Position numbers and translations under genes: made by a program
Shown: positions 1 to 9,201 of the stretch, in pieces
Numbering within the stretch: position 1 is the stretch's first letter
Layout: the number at the start of each line of letters is the position of its first letter
Assembly: GCA_016711435.1 (NCBI GenBank)
Contig: JADJSY010000023.1
Location: 1 to 64,000, forward strand
Source of the DNA: Lewinellaceae bacterium
Lineage (GTDB): Bacteria > Bacteroidota > Bacteroidia > Chitinophagales > Saprospiraceae
Length of the DNA: 64,000 nt
Direction of reading: 5' to 3'
Notes under the pieces: generated by a model
The model's input: the letters and a program-made list of their open reading frames with translations, nothing else
Databases searched by the model: none
Told to the model about the DNA's origin: nothing

Positions 1-1
1 C

Positions 2-379
2 CTGTCCATTGTCGCCATCTATAAATTACGCCAGAAACTCACGGTTTCGGCCACCTGGGTCTTTTACACGGGCGATGCGTCTACGTTTCCGAGCGGGAAA
101 TACACGGTCGCAGGTGTTCAAACGCCCTATTACACAGAGCGGAATGCGTACCGTTTCCCAAATTATCACCGCCTCGACCTCGGCGTGACCTTGCTCGGGA
201 AACAGCGAAAAACCTTTGAATCAAGTTGGAATTTCTCTGTTTTTAATGCCTACGCGCGTGAAAATGCGTACTCCATCAGCTTCCGGGAAAACGAAGACGA
301 CCGCTCGAAAACAGAAGCGGTACAGACTACGCTTTTCAGCATCATTCCGGCAGTGACCTACAATTTTAAATTCAAGTAA
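2..379 (+). CDS. TonB-dependent receptor, C-terminal end (5' truncated by window)
   Basis: An open frame enters from the left edge and stops at 377-379. The peptide has alternating hydrophobic and polar beta-strands typical of the last strands of an outer-membrane barrel (for example around YKLRQKLTVSATWVFYTGDA and the terminal VTYNFKFK), and a tyrosine/asparagine-rich loop (YRFPNYHRLDLGV) of the kind seen before the final strands of TonB-dependent receptors. The plug and TonB box lie outside the window. The next gene downstream is a DUF4249 lipoprotein, a common partner of such receptors in Bacteroidota, which supports the call. The substrate cannot be inferred. Confidence 0.7.
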   Translation: MSIVAIYKLRQKLTVSATWVFYTGDASTFPSGKYTVAGVQTPYYTERNAYRFPNYHRLDLGVTLLGKQRKTFESSWNFSVFNAYARENAYSISFRENEDDRSKTEAVQTTLFSIIPAVTYNFKFK

Positions 380-410
380 CGGAGATCGGAATTTATTCCG
401 ACCAAAGTAA

Positions 411-439
411 CGGAGGCCGGAATAAATTCCGACCTCCGG
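411..439. repeat. Short intercistronic inverted repeat
   Basis: A near-palindrome with arms CGGAGGCCGGAAT and ATTCCGACCTCCG around a two-base centre. A related, weaker copy (GATCGGAATTTATTCCGACC) sits just upstream at about 384-402. It lies between the receptor and the DUF4249 gene in the same orientation, so it could be an mRNA-processing or attenuation hairpin rather than a full terminator. There is no T-run. Confidence 0.4.
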
Positions 440-475
440 CATATCGCGGCAAAAACTTCCTTTCAATAAAATTTT

Positions 476-1282
476 ATGAAAAACATCCTTTTTGCGCTGG
501 CCACCATCGTCGCCATCGCCCTGCTCAACAGTTGCACAAAAGTCATCGACATCAACCTCAACGAGGCTGACCCCAAAATCGTCATCGAGGCCGAATTGGT
601 GTCCGGCACGCATGATTTTATAGTAAAAATCACGAAAACCAGCGATTTTTTCAATCCCGGCCAGCCCGTGACTGTAGACGATGCCACCATTTTTTTAAAC
701 AAAGGAACGGACGCATCGCTCCAATTGACGGACGACGGCAATGGCATGTATTCCCTGAAAAATTTCACTGCGACGGAAAACACGTCCTATTTTCTGTCCG
801 TCACCGCCGAGGGAAAAACGTACGAGGCGACCGATTTTTTGCCAAAAAACGTGTTTTTGGATAGCCTTTCGGTCAGTGTTCCGGAGAACAATCCGTTTAA
901 TCCGGCGGGGGCGGACTCGTTCGAGATCGTCCTGCACTATCAAGACCCACTTGTCGACCTCAATTTTTACCGTATCAAATCAACGGTCAATGGCATCCCG
1001 CGTTCGGCGGGCGAGCAACTTTTGGTGATCGAAGACCGCTATTCGGCGGGGGCGTACTTCATGTTACCGATTTTCACCGACAGTTACGAACTGAACGATA
1101 GTGTGGAAGTGGAACTCGTCTCGATGAGCCACGCGATGTTTGACTATTTCACAACGCTTGCTTTGCTGGTCGACGGCAGCGGCAGCGCGGCTCCGACGAA
1201 CCCAAGCAGCAATTGGTCAGGCGGTGCGCTGGGGTATTTTGGGGCATTTTCGGTTTCGAAACAGACGATTTTGGTGCGGTGA
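476..1282 (+). CDS. DUF4249-family lipoprotein
   Basis: A 268-residue exported protein. The N-terminus MKNILFALATIVAIALLNSC carries a lipobox, with the lipidated cysteine at residue 20. It is followed by the TKVIDINLNEADPKIVIEAE segment and the alternating beta-sandwich pattern characteristic of DUF4249 proteins. Members of this family are encoded directly after TonB-dependent receptors and are thought to be periplasmic or surface accessory lipoproteins; no biochemical activity is established. The start is the first ATG after the receptor stop and is followed at once by the signal peptide. The family call rests on overall pattern and gene context, not on a catalytic motif. Confidence 0.72.
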   Translation: MKNILFALATIVAIALLNSCTKVIDINLNEADPKIVIEAELVSGTHDFIVKITKTSDFFNPGQPVTVDDATIFLNKGTDASLQLTDDGNGMYSLKNFTATENTSYFLSVTAEGKTYEATDFLPKNVFLDSLSVSVPENNPFNPAGADSFEIVLHYQDPLVDLNFYRIKSTVNGIPRSAGEQLLVIEDRYSAGAYFMLPIFTDSYELNDSVEVELVSMSHAMFDYFTTLALLVDGSGSAAPTNPSSNWSGGALGYFGAFSVSKQTILVR

Positions 1283-1362
1283 AAAACGGAATGGCTGCGG
1301 ATTTCTATGGGGTCATCGAAAACAAAGAGTTTAATGCTGTCGCCAAACAAACATGAGACCTC

Positions 1363-1573
1363 CCGAATTTTGGCGCGAAAAGACTGCGAAGCAGTCAAAT
1401 CTATGTGCTCTACAACACCCGTAGAGTAATTTAAACACATAGGCACATAGAAAACATAGTTAAGAGTACTCTACGCTATGTTTTCTATGTGCCTATGTGT
1501 TTAAAAAATGTCGCGCTCGGCAATAGAGCACATAGATTTGACTGCTTCGCAGTCTTTTCACGCCAAAATTCGG
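1363..1573. repeat. Long nested inverted repeat in the 1283-1671 gap
   Basis: The outer arms are 1363-1412 and 1524-1573 (50 bp, one mismatch). Inside them is a second perfect 29-bp pair, 1431-1459 with 1476-1504. The right outer arm begins TAGAGCACATAGATTTGACT. The inner arm contains AGGCACATAGAAAACATAG, which recurs at 51273-51291 in another intergenic palindrome. The gap encodes no convincing protein. The whole unit could fold into one cruciform or long RNA hairpin. Confidence 0.85.
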
Positions 1574-1671
1574 ATGACTCATGTAAATTCGCATTTTAAA
1601 TGCGATCAAACGATGGCATCATGATTCATAAATCTACCAGGGAGCCCCAAAAATAAACAGATCTAACGCTT

Positions 1672-2418
1672 ATGGATTATTTAAAAAAACTGATTCATGC
1701 CATTGAAATCCATTCCGTGGAAGGCATCAAAGCATGTTTTGAAAATGGGATCAACCCGAATGATTTCTATAGAAATGAGCCGCTTATTTACGAGTTAACG
1801 AGCGAATATACCCGGACTTCCAGATTTAAGGATTGTGTCAGGGTATTTATGGCCTATGGTTTAAAGTTTGACGACAGCGCTTTGCTGGCAGTCTTGTCAG
1901 ACGATGCTGATGCGCTGGAAGCGCATGTAAAGATTCACCCGGAAGCAGTGACAAAGCATTACACCCTGCGCTGTGCATACACACCTTTGAATGAAGCCAC
2001 CTTAATGCATATTTGCGCAGAATTCAACCACCTTTCCTGCGCCGAAGTCCTGGTCAGGCATGGCGCCGACATCGATGCAAAAGCGGGCGTCGATGCATTT
2101 GGATTTGGGGGACAGACGCCTGTTTTCCATACGGTAAATCAAAATTCCAATTATTCCATAGATATGCTGCAGTACCTGCTTTCCGAATCCGTTGACTTAA
2201 AATTAACCGTTGCGGGGCTTATTTGGGGCAAAGGCTACGAATGGGAAACGTTTATTCCTGCTGTAAATCCGGTCAGTTATGCGATGATGGGACTGCTGCC
2301 GCAAATGCACAGAGACGGAGCGACCATTTCCAGGGTCGTATCCCTTTTGTTGAAATCGGCTTATGAAATAGACTACGCACCTTCCAATGTTCCGAATGCC
2401 TATTTGATGCGAAAATAA
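1672..2418 (+). CDS. Ankyrin-repeat-like protein
   Basis: A 248-residue soluble protein without signal peptide. Ankyrin-type helical repeats are visible: an N-terminal HAIEIHSVEGIKACFENGIN repeat, a central HICAEFNHLSCAEVLVRHGA repeat followed by DIDAKAG, and a degenerate repeat around NYSIDMLQYLLSESVDLKL. Ankyrin repeats mediate protein-protein contacts, so a cytosolic binding or scaffold role is the most that can be said. It stands alone between a long palindrome and an unrelated esterase, with no operon partner. The ATG at 1672 gives a methionine directly followed by the first helix. The last third has few repeat signatures and may be a separate helical cap. Confidence 0.72.
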   Translation: MDYLKKLIHAIEIHSVEGIKACFENGINPNDFYRNEPLIYELTSEYTRTSRFKDCVRVFMAYGLKFDDSALLAVLSDDADALEAHVKIHPEAVTKHYTLRCAYTPLNEATLMHICAEFNHLSCAEVLVRHGADIDAKAGVDAFGFGGQTPVFHTVNQNSNYSIDMLQYLLSESVDLKLTVAGLIWGKGYEWETFIPAVNPVSYAMMGLLPQMHRDGATISRVVSLLLKSAYEIDYAPSNVPNAYLMRK

Positions 2419-2552
2419 AGGGAGCGTGGTTCAAATGTTTCTGGAGGCAGTCTTAATTATTTGAAAAACAGAATGTAAAAAAACATCCGGCAGATGCGGT
2501 ACATTGCTCCCCGAATCATCCTGTTTTTCGCAAACTTTCGACTCTTTCACAC

Positions 2553-4175
2553 ATGAGAAATACACTCTCTTTACTGGGTTTACTGCTCAGCCTCGGCGCT
2601 TTCGCTCAGGGCAACAACGCATTTCCAGTTCAAACCAAGATATCCAACGGCCTCATCGAGGGCAATTACAATACCCACACCGGTATTCAAACCTACCTCG
2701 GCATTCCTTTTGCACAGCCGCCGGTAGGCCCGCTGCGCTGGAAAGCGCCCCAACCGCCGGTCAACTGGAAAGGTGTGAAAGAAACCAAACGCTTCGGTCC
2801 GCGCCCCATGCAAACCATCGTCTGGGGCGATATGAATTCGAGGTCCAACGGTGTGAGTGAAGACTGCCTGTACCTGAACGTGTGGACGCCCGCCAAACGC
2901 AACACGAAGGATTTGCCCGTACTCGTCTATTTCTACGGCGGCGGCAATGTGGCCGGCGACGGCTCCGAACCGCGCTACGACGGCGAAGCCATGTCCAAAC
3001 AAGGCATCGTAGTCGTTACCTGCAACTACCGCCTGAATATTTTCGGCTTTCTGGCCCACCCCGAACTGAGTGCCGAAGCGCCTTACAAGGCATCGGGCAA
3101 TTACGGCATGCTGGATCAGGTGGCGGCCCTGCAATGGGTACAAAAAAACATCGCGTCCTTCGGCGGCAATCCGGCCAAAGTGACCATCGCCGGCGAATCG
3201 GCAGGTTCCATCGGCGTGAGTTACCAGATGGCTTCTCCCCTGGCTAAAAACCTCATCGCAGGCGCCATCGGCGAAAGCGGCGCAGGCATCAACCCGACTA
3301 TGGGGCCGGTTCCACTGAAGGAGGCGGAACAAAGCGGCGCCGATTTTGCCAAACAGGCCGGATATGCAAGCATTCAGCAGTTGAGGGCCTTGCCGACCAG
3401 GGATATTTACGAATTGTACAATGAATCCAAACGTTTCGGATTCCCGGTGGTGATCGACGGTTATTTTTTGACCAATAAACTGCCCGAAATTTTCAACGCG
3501 CAACAACAGGCGCAGGTACCGCTTTTGCTGGGCTGGAATTCCGCCGAAATTCCCGGACAGGCATTTATGCAGGGACAACCCTACGAAACGGCTGCATTCA
3601 TCAAACGGGTAAAAGCGGATTATCCGGCTGATTTTGAAGAAGTGTTGAAACTGTACCCGCACGCCACGACCAAAGAAGTGGAACTGTCGGCCACCGCGCT
3701 GGCTTCCGACCGTTTTATCTCCTACAGCACCTGGAAATGGTTCGATCTGCACCGCAACAACAGCAAACAACCCGTTTACCGCTACTTGTACAGCAAAATC
3801 CGCCCGCCATTAGTCGATAACAGCATGGCCGCCGGACTCGCAGGCGGCACGGCCAAAGCAGACCCGAATGCCCCCAAAGCACCGGAACCTGTCGGAGCGC
3901 CGCATGCCTGCGAAATCGAATACTGCATGGGCAATCTGGCTCTGGTTAAAGATTACGCCTGGACGGCCGACGACTACCTGGTATCGGAAACCATGCTGCA
4001 ATACTTTGCTAATTTTATCAAAACGGGCAATCCCAACGGCAATAAACTGCCCGATTGGCCCGCTGCCGCTCCCAAAGACGACATGCCTCCGGTGATGATT
4101 ATCGATACACAATCGAGAGCGGCGAAAGCGGAAATGGACGGGCGGTACCGGTTTTTAGACGGGAAGTATAAATAA
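2553..4175 (+). CDS. Carboxylesterase type B (alpha/beta-hydrolase)
   Basis: A 540-residue exported carboxylesterase of the cholinesterase/type-B family, close to the usual length. A signal peptide (MRNTLSLLGLLLSLGAFAQG) is followed by the hallmark EDCLYLNVW at about 103-111, the oxyanion-hole glycines YFYGGGN at 127-132, and the nucleophile elbow GESAGS with Ser216. The other triad members are probably Glu332 (WNSAEIPG) and His451 (GAPHACEIEY). It should hydrolyse carboxylic esters in the periplasm or outside the cell; the natural substrate cannot be read from sequence. Neighbours are unrelated. The chosen ATG is the only one in front of the signal peptide. Confidence 0.92.
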   Translation: MRNTLSLLGLLLSLGAFAQGNNAFPVQTKISNGLIEGNYNTHTGIQTYLGIPFAQPPVGPLRWKAPQPPVNWKGVKETKRFGPRPMQTIVWGDMNSRSNGVSEDCLYLNVWTPAKRNTKDLPVLVYFYGGGNVAGDGSEPRYDGEAMSKQGIVVVTCNYRLNIFGFLAHPELSAEAPYKASGNYGMLDQVAALQWVQKNIASFGGNPAKVTIAGESAGSIGVSYQMASPLAKNLIAGAIGESGAGINPTMGPVPLKEAEQSGADFAKQAGYASIQQLRALPTRDIYELYNESKRFGFPVVIDGYFLTNKLPEIFNAQQQAQVPLLLGWNSAEIPGQAFMQGQPYETAAFIKRVKADYPADFEEVLKLYPHATTKEVELSATALASDRFISYSTWKWFDLHRNNSKQPVYRYLYSKIRPPLVDNSMAAGLAGGTAKADPNAPKAPEPVGAPHACEIEYCMGNLALVKDYAWTADDYLVSETMLQYFANFIKTGNPNGNKLPDWPAAAPKDDMPPVMIIDTQSRAAKAEMDGRYRFLDGKYK

Positions 4176-4291
4176 AAGGCAAAAGGCAAAAGGCAAGGGG
4201 CAAAAGGCAAAAAGCAAAGAGCAAATTTAGGCATCGGTTTAAATGCCATATTTGCCCTTTGCCCTTTGCCTTCTCTTCCTTGCCTTTTGCT
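4174..4291. repeat. Low-complexity inverted repeat between convergent genes
   Basis: The left half (about 4174-4226) is made of repeated AAAAGGC units and the right half (about 4247-4291) of the complementary GCCTTTT/GCCCTTT units, so the two halves can pair over about 45 bp imperfectly. It fills the gap between the esterase and a minus-strand gene and is well placed as a bidirectional terminator. Confidence 0.6.
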
Positions 4292-4293
4292 TA

Positions 4294-4974
4294 TTATCGA
4301 GGCCGCAAGTCATACTTATAAACCCCATAATCTTTTGTTCCCGTGTTTTTAGAAACTAAATAACCATCCTGCAGGGCGCGCTTTTTTCTTTCCGGGGTCA
4401 GTCTTTTGTCCTCTTCAAACAACAATTCACCGGGCATTCCGTGGATCATTTCGCCGTTGGGAGCCCACATCTGGATATGGATATGGGCGGGCAAATCCGA
4501 ATTGGGATAACCTTCCGGCCGGATGGATTCAAATTCAAATTCCCCGAAGTCGTCCGTTTTCAGGTAGCCGAATAAGCGCGCATGTCCAAAATCCCCTTCA
4601 TTGGATTGTATGTGCGCGGCAGTATCGGCGTACCAGCCTTCCGAGGAGGTTTGGTACACATACACCAGCACGTCGCGCATCGGTCTGCCGGATTTATCCG
4701 CAACGCTGCCCCTGACCTTCATTTTCAGCCCCGGTTCTTTGGCATGGGTGAGTTGCACATTTCCCGGCCTGGCGTTTTCTTTGATGATTTTCCGGAAAGC
4801 GGTCAGCGAATGAAGCGCCATCCACTCCTTATTGGTCAAAACTTCGCTGATGCTCAAATGACCCGTTTTCAGTTTCTCCTGCAGCGCCTCGATCGTTTGT
4901 TTCTGCTGGGCCGTCTGGCAGGTGGCAACGCTGCAATACGCGGCCATCAGAATGAACATACATACTTTTTTCAT
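4294..4974 (-). CDS. Exported intradiol-dioxygenase-like protein
   Basis: A 226-residue protein with a signal peptide (MKKVCMFILMAAYCSVATCQ), a short helical linker (20-85), and an intradiol ring-cleavage dioxygenase-type beta-sandwich. The domain opens with VRGSVADKSGRPMRDVLVYV, as in protocatechuate and catechol dioxygenases. The four expected ferric-iron ligands appear conserved: Tyr115 (EGWY), Tyr156 (PEGYP), and His164 and His166 (PAHIHIQMW). The family opens catechols between the hydroxyls. Export from the cytoplasm and the absence of any aromatic-degradation genes nearby argue against a classical catabolic role; a secreted intradiol-like enzyme acting on phenolics is possible. Its substrate is unknown. 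Confidence 0.75.
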   Translation of the reverse strand: MKKVCMFILMAAYCSVATCQTAQQKQTIEALQEKLKTGHLSISEVLTNKEWMALHSLTAFRKIIKENARPGNVQLTHAKEPGLKMKVRGSVADKSGRPMRDVLVYVYQTSSEGWYADTAAHIQSNEGDFGHARLFGYLKTDDFGEFEFESIRPEGYPNSDLPAHIHIQMWAPNGEMIHGMPGELLFEEDKRLTPERKKRALQDGYLVSKNTGTKDYGVYKYDLRPR

Positions 4975-5009
4975 GGTGGAAGAATATTTGAAGGTTGGAA
5001 AATGTTGAG

Positions 5010-5224
5010 GGTTGGAGCAGGTTTGATGGTTTGAGGGTGGATTGTTGAGGTGGTGTTAGCCGCCATGTCCAAGTGAAGAGGTGTCATCTGCGAGGTTCAA
5101 GCAAGTGTCACATTCATAATAAGTTAGTTTACCTCGCAGATGACACTCTTAGGCTAAGTTGACATTAGGTTAAGTTACCACCTCAAACCATCCAACTTTT
5201 CAAACCATCAAACCTGCTCAAACC
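5010..5224. repeat. Nested inverted repeat between two minus-strand genes
   Basis: The outer arms contain GGAGCAGGTTTGATGGTTTG (from about 5015) and a mirror copy at about 5199-5224. The inner arms are 5076-5096 (AAGAGGTGTCATCTGCGAGG) and 5131-5150. The inner sequence resembles the 47-bp element at 12840-12886 and 45498-45544 (GAGGTGTCAT followed by TGCGA). No gene is seen here. Confidence 0.65.
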
Positions 5225-5225
5225 C

Positions 5226-7700
5226 TCACTCACTTCGCAGCGATACCACCGGATTCACCCGCGCAGCCTTCCAGATTTCACGGCTTACGGTAAACAGCGT
5301 AATCAGTAGTAACCCGGCAAGGCTGCCGATAAAAATCCAGGGACTCAGCGGCACACGGTACACAAAACCCTTGAGCCAGTAACTGGCCGCCGCATAGGCA
5401 ATGGGGACGGCAATACAACTGGCGACAACGAATATTTTAATAAAAATCCAGAGGAACATACCGATGACTTTGAGCACACCGGCGCCCAGGGCTTTGCGGA
5501 TGCCGACTTCCTTTGTTTTTTGTTCGGCAGTATAGGATGCCAGGCCGAATACGCCCAGAATGGTAATGAGGATGGCTAAAATGGCAAAAACCTTTGCCAG
5601 CGCCGCTACCCTGCCCTCTACAATGTACATGCGGTTGAACTCGTCGCTCACAAACCAGTGGTCGAAACCGATGCCCGGAAATACTTCTTTCCAGGCCTTT
5701 TCAACGGAGGCTACTTTTTCCTGGAACTTGCCAGCCGGCAGTTTGACATACACGATTCGGTCGATAAAATGCGGGCGAATGCTCAGCATCAGGGGCTCGA
5801 TTGCATTGTGCATCGAGCGGAATGGAAAATCTTTTACAATGCCAATAACTTTCAGTGTGGCATTTCCTTCCTGAAACAGGTCTACCGCAAAAGCGCCGAG
5901 GATTTTATCGACCGGCTGGTTGAGCGCTTTTACAGCCGCTTCATTCAACAAGATAGCGCTCGAATCGGAAGGGTTATTGGCTTCAAAATCGCGCCCGGCA
6001 ATGATTTCCAGTCCGTATGTTCTGGCGAAATCGTATTCCACGTTCAACTGGTTCCAATCCAGTTCCTTGTTGCCGAGATCCGGAAATTTGACGCGGTAAC
6101 CGATAAAACCGAAGTAATCGAGGCGCGGCAGGTGGTTCCCGAGAGTCACGTGTGTGATGTCTTTGTCCTGCAAAACGAGCTGTTTGAAGGCGGCAAATTT
6201 TTCCGGCGGCGCAATACCGCCGTAACGAATGGAAAGCAACTGGTCGCCCTGTTCATTGAGTTTGGTGGTTTGCATGTGCTCCATCTGGCGAATGACAATC
6301 AGGGTGCAGATAATCAGAACCAGTGAAACCACATACTGCGACGCTACCAGCGCTTTTTTGAACAATTCCGCTCCTTTTCCTTTGGCCACATGCCCTTTCA
6401 ATACTTCTACCGGGCGAAAAGCGGACAAATACAGCGCCGGGTAAATCCCGGACAACAAACCTATGAACGCCACAATCAGGGCAACGATACCCAGCATCCA
6501 GGGGTTGAGCAGGGAAGCCATCGTGAACGTTTTATCCGCCAAAATATTGAAAGGCTGGAGCAGGGCCAGCACCAATACCAGGGAGATCGCCAGCGCACCC
6601 AGCGTCATCAGGAAAGACTCCAGGAAAAACTGTGCGGCAATTTCCTTGCGGTTGCTGCCCAGCGACTTGCGCAGGCCCACTTCTTTGGCCCTTCTGGCCG
6701 AACGCGCCGTGGCGAGGTTCATGTAATTGATACAGGCAATGAGCATGATCAGAACGGCGATTGCACTGAAAATAGCCAGGTATTGTTTGTTGCCTTTGGC
6801 GTTGTATTCCCACTCGTTTACCGTATCGAAATGGAAATCGGACATTTTGGTCAGAAACGGGGTCATCTTCCACCCGGCGGCTACGAAGGCCGAGTCGGAC
6901 CGCATCATCTGGTCGGCCAGCGGCTGCAACATGGACAAAATAGAAGGAATGTTTACGCCCGGTTTGAAAACGATATAGTTTTCAAAGAAAAAAATCGGGT
7001 TCTCCCGGTCGCCGAAGCTCGAACCTTCCATCAAGCGGTGAAAATCGGGGTAAACGCTCCGCAATGCGTTGACATTCAGGATATAATCCGGTTTGAAATG
7101 CGAGTTGGATGGGTAGTCGCGGTACACGCCCGTGACTTCAATATCGATTTCCCGGTCGCGGGTGGCAAAATTATGTTTGACCGTGATGATTTGCCCGATC
7201 GGATCGGATTTGCCGAACAGTTTTCGCGCGCCCGTTTCACTCAGCACCATGGTATTGGGCGCTTCAAATATTTTTTCGGGATTGCCAGTGCGGAGTTTGA
7301 AAGCGAGCACCCTGTCAAATCCCGGCTCGGCCCATTTGATCTCCTCGGTCAGTATAATTTTATCTTTTGCTTTGTGGTGCAGCGAAGTCGGGTAGCCGAT
7401 GTAGGCAATCCGAACAGCGTCTTGCACCTCCGTGCGTGTATCCTTGAGTTGCCGGACCCAAAAGCCTGGCGATTCCGTATTGTTGTTGGATCGTCCGTCG
7501 GTATTGGCGAACGTACAACCGAGCCGGTAGGTATTGGCGTAATGCGGGTGCATCGTATCGTACTGCAATTCATCGCTCACATACAAGAATATGAAAATAG
7601 CACTGGACAGTCCGAGCGCCAGTCCAAACATATTGAGCATGGAAAAAACCCATTGGCGCTGAAAGTTGCGCAGTGTAATCAGGAAGTAATTGCGTAGCAT
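5226..7700 (-). CDS. ABC transporter permease, MacB/FtsX type
   Basis: An 824-residue inner-membrane protein of the MacB_PCD-FtsX type common in Bacteroidota. It begins with MLRNYFLITLRNFQRQWVFS and a first membrane helix, then a large periplasmic MacB-like domain (about 45-280). A three-helix FtsX domain follows, with the signature ARSARRAKEVGLRKSLGSNR at about 333-352. A second periplasmic domain (about 480-680) and a second FtsX domain (KTKEVGIRKALGAGV) complete it. Such permeases work with a separate ATPase, not found in the window, in mechanotransmission, lipoprotein or small-molecule export. It is preceded by the AraC-type regulator on the same strand, which may control it (inference). 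Confidence 0.9.
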   Translation of the reverse strand: MLRNYFLITLRNFQRQWVFSMLNMFGLALGLSSAIFIFLYVSDELQYDTMHPHYANTYRLGCTFANTDGRSNNNTESPGFWVRQLKDTRTEVQDAVRIAYIGYPTSLHHKAKDKIILTEEIKWAEPGFDRVLAFKLRTGNPEKIFEAPNTMVLSETGARKLFGKSDPIGQIITVKHNFATRDREIDIEVTGVYRDYPSNSHFKPDYILNVNALRSVYPDFHRLMEGSSFGDRENPIFFFENYIVFKPGVNIPSILSMLQPLADQMMRSDSAFVAAGWKMTPFLTKMSDFHFDTVNEWEYNAKGNKQYLAIFSAIAVLIMLIACINYMNLATARSARRAKEVGLRKSLGSNRKEIAAQFFLESFLMTLGALAISLVLVLALLQPFNILADKTFTMASLLNPWMLGIVALIVAFIGLLSGIYPALYLSAFRPVEVLKGHVAKGKGAELFKKALVASQYVVSLVLIICTLIVIRQMEHMQTTKLNEQGDQLLSIRYGGIAPPEKFAAFKQLVLQDKDITHVTLGNHLPRLDYFGFIGYRVKFPDLGNKELDWNQLNVEYDFARTYGLEIIAGRDFEANNPSDSSAILLNEAAVKALNQPVDKILGAFAVDLFQEGNATLKVIGIVKDFPFRSMHNAIEPLMLSIRPHFIDRIVYVKLPAGKFQEKVASVEKAWKEVFPGIGFDHWFVSDEFNRMYIVEGRVAALAKVFAILAILITILGVFGLASYTAEQKTKEVGIRKALGAGVLKVIGMFLWIFIKIFVVASCIAVPIAYAAASYWLKGFVYRVPLSPWIFIGSLAGLLLITLFTVSREIWKAARVNPVVSLRSE

Positions 7701-7772
7701 GGTGTGTTCAAGATTTCGTCCAAAAATGGCCCATTGCCAACGCTACTTCCTACCGAACCGATCAATTCGGGC

Positions 7773-8937
7773 CTATACCTGAGAATTTTGATAACTATTT
7801 TGCGCCAGACTCCGGAAGGCGGAGGGCGTATGGCCGGTCATTTTTTTAAAAACGTCATTGAAAGTGGACAGGGAGTTGAATCCGGCGTCGTAAGCGATGG
7901 CCGCTATTTTCAAATGATCGTTGCCGGGGTCGGCCAAATGCGCCCGTGCGGCCCTGACCCTGTACTCGTTCAGGTAATCGTAAAAGTTTTTTTGCAGGCG
8001 TTCGTTGATCGCCTGAGACAGGTTATGGCGGTTGGTGCCGACCAGCGCAGCCAGGGTGTCGATGCTCAGTTCAGGTGAAAGGTAGGGGCGCTGATGCTGC
8101 ATCACATGGTTGAGCGCGACGAGTATCGCATCAATATCAGCCGCTTTCAGGGTGGAATTATGGTATTTTTTAGGCGCTTCCACCCTCAAAGAGGCATCCG
8201 GAACCGGGGGCTGGTAACCGGCCTGCGACGTATACGGGATTTCAGCCGGCGATGCGCTGAACAGGTCCGGGCGCCGGAGGGCTTCATAACTCACCCAATA
8301 AATATAAACGGTGATCGTGGCAAACAAAAAACGCGCCTCCATGTAACGCGGATAAACAGTGTACATCAGAAACAAGCCAACGGCAATACTGAACGTAACA
8401 AAAGCGGAAAGCAGGGTATGCCGCCGAAGCCACTGCATTTTTCCCCGTTGAAATGTATTTCCGCTGCGGGTTGGTGGATGAAGAGAATGATAACAATACC
8501 AGTGATACCCTGCCAGGCTGATAAACTGGCCATAAAAAACATACGACTGCTTTATATCAAACATCCTGTAAATCAGTATATTATCCGTCGTATGCAGGAT
8601 AAAATCCGCAAATCCAAAAAACAAAAAGGGGATAAAATGCCAGAGATCGTTTTCAGGAGCGAATGCACGCCTGCCTGTTGTGTTTTTGAACAAAAAAGAA
8701 CAGCAATGGTCCGTACAAAAAAGGCAGTTCGTATGAAATCATGTACACCACAGGCAAATGTTCCATGACCCATATTTTAGTGGCGATTTTCAATACCACC
8801 TGTAACAACAATGTCAGCAGAAACAACAGTAAAAAAAGGTGAGCCGTGCGGTACGTTTTTCTCCCAAGCATAAAAGCGCTGAGCAGTACGCCCTGCAATG
8901 CGCCAAAAGCAAGAATAAATATATTTAACTGGTTCAT
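7773..8937 (-). CDS. 7TM-AraC family transcriptional regulator, split by a frameshift
   Basis: Two adjoining minus-strand frames form one protein of about 388 residues. The upstream part (8653-8937) starts MNQLNIFILAFGALQGVLLS and gives the first membrane helices. The downstream part (from codons near 8690 to 7773) continues with RRAFAPENDLWHFIPFLFFG, further helices, and a C-terminal AraC double helix-turn-helix (LSIDTLAALVGTNRHNLSQA and the IAYDAGFNSLSTFNDVFKK helix). A single T removed from the T6 run at about 8691-8700 (read on the minus strand) restores one frame. The family senses a signal through its membrane part and activates nearby genes. As written, the regulator would lose its DNA-binding half. 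Confidence 0.75.
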
Positions 8938-9024
8938 ATTCAGCAGGTGTGCAGAATTAGTTCATCAGCAATTTCTAATGTAAGATAATTGCGTAAAATC
9001 GGACGTTCAGGGCTGGTTGACAAA

Positions 9025-9172
9025 GGGGCAGCGCCCCGGTAATATTTGTAGCATTTTCAGTAAAAGCGTGTGTCAGGAGGTGCAGCGCACCGGCAATATT
9101 ATATTATCGGTGCGCTGCACCTCGCTTTTCTTGTTTTGTTATGGGCTACAAATATTACCGGGGCGCTGCCCC
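9025..9172. repeat. Nested palindrome with perfect 28-bp outer arms
   Basis: The outer arms 9025-9052 and 9145-9172 are exact reverse complements (starting GGGGCAGCGCCCCGGTAATA). The inner arms 9078-9098 and 9105-9122 carry a variant of the same core (GTGCAGCGCACCGG). The outer and inner cores are related, as if one palindrome was inserted into or duplicated within another. It occupies most of the 8938-9201 gap, which has no gene. Confidence 0.85.
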
Positions 9173-9201
9173 TATGCTAACCAGTTACAAATGTTTTCCG
9201 T

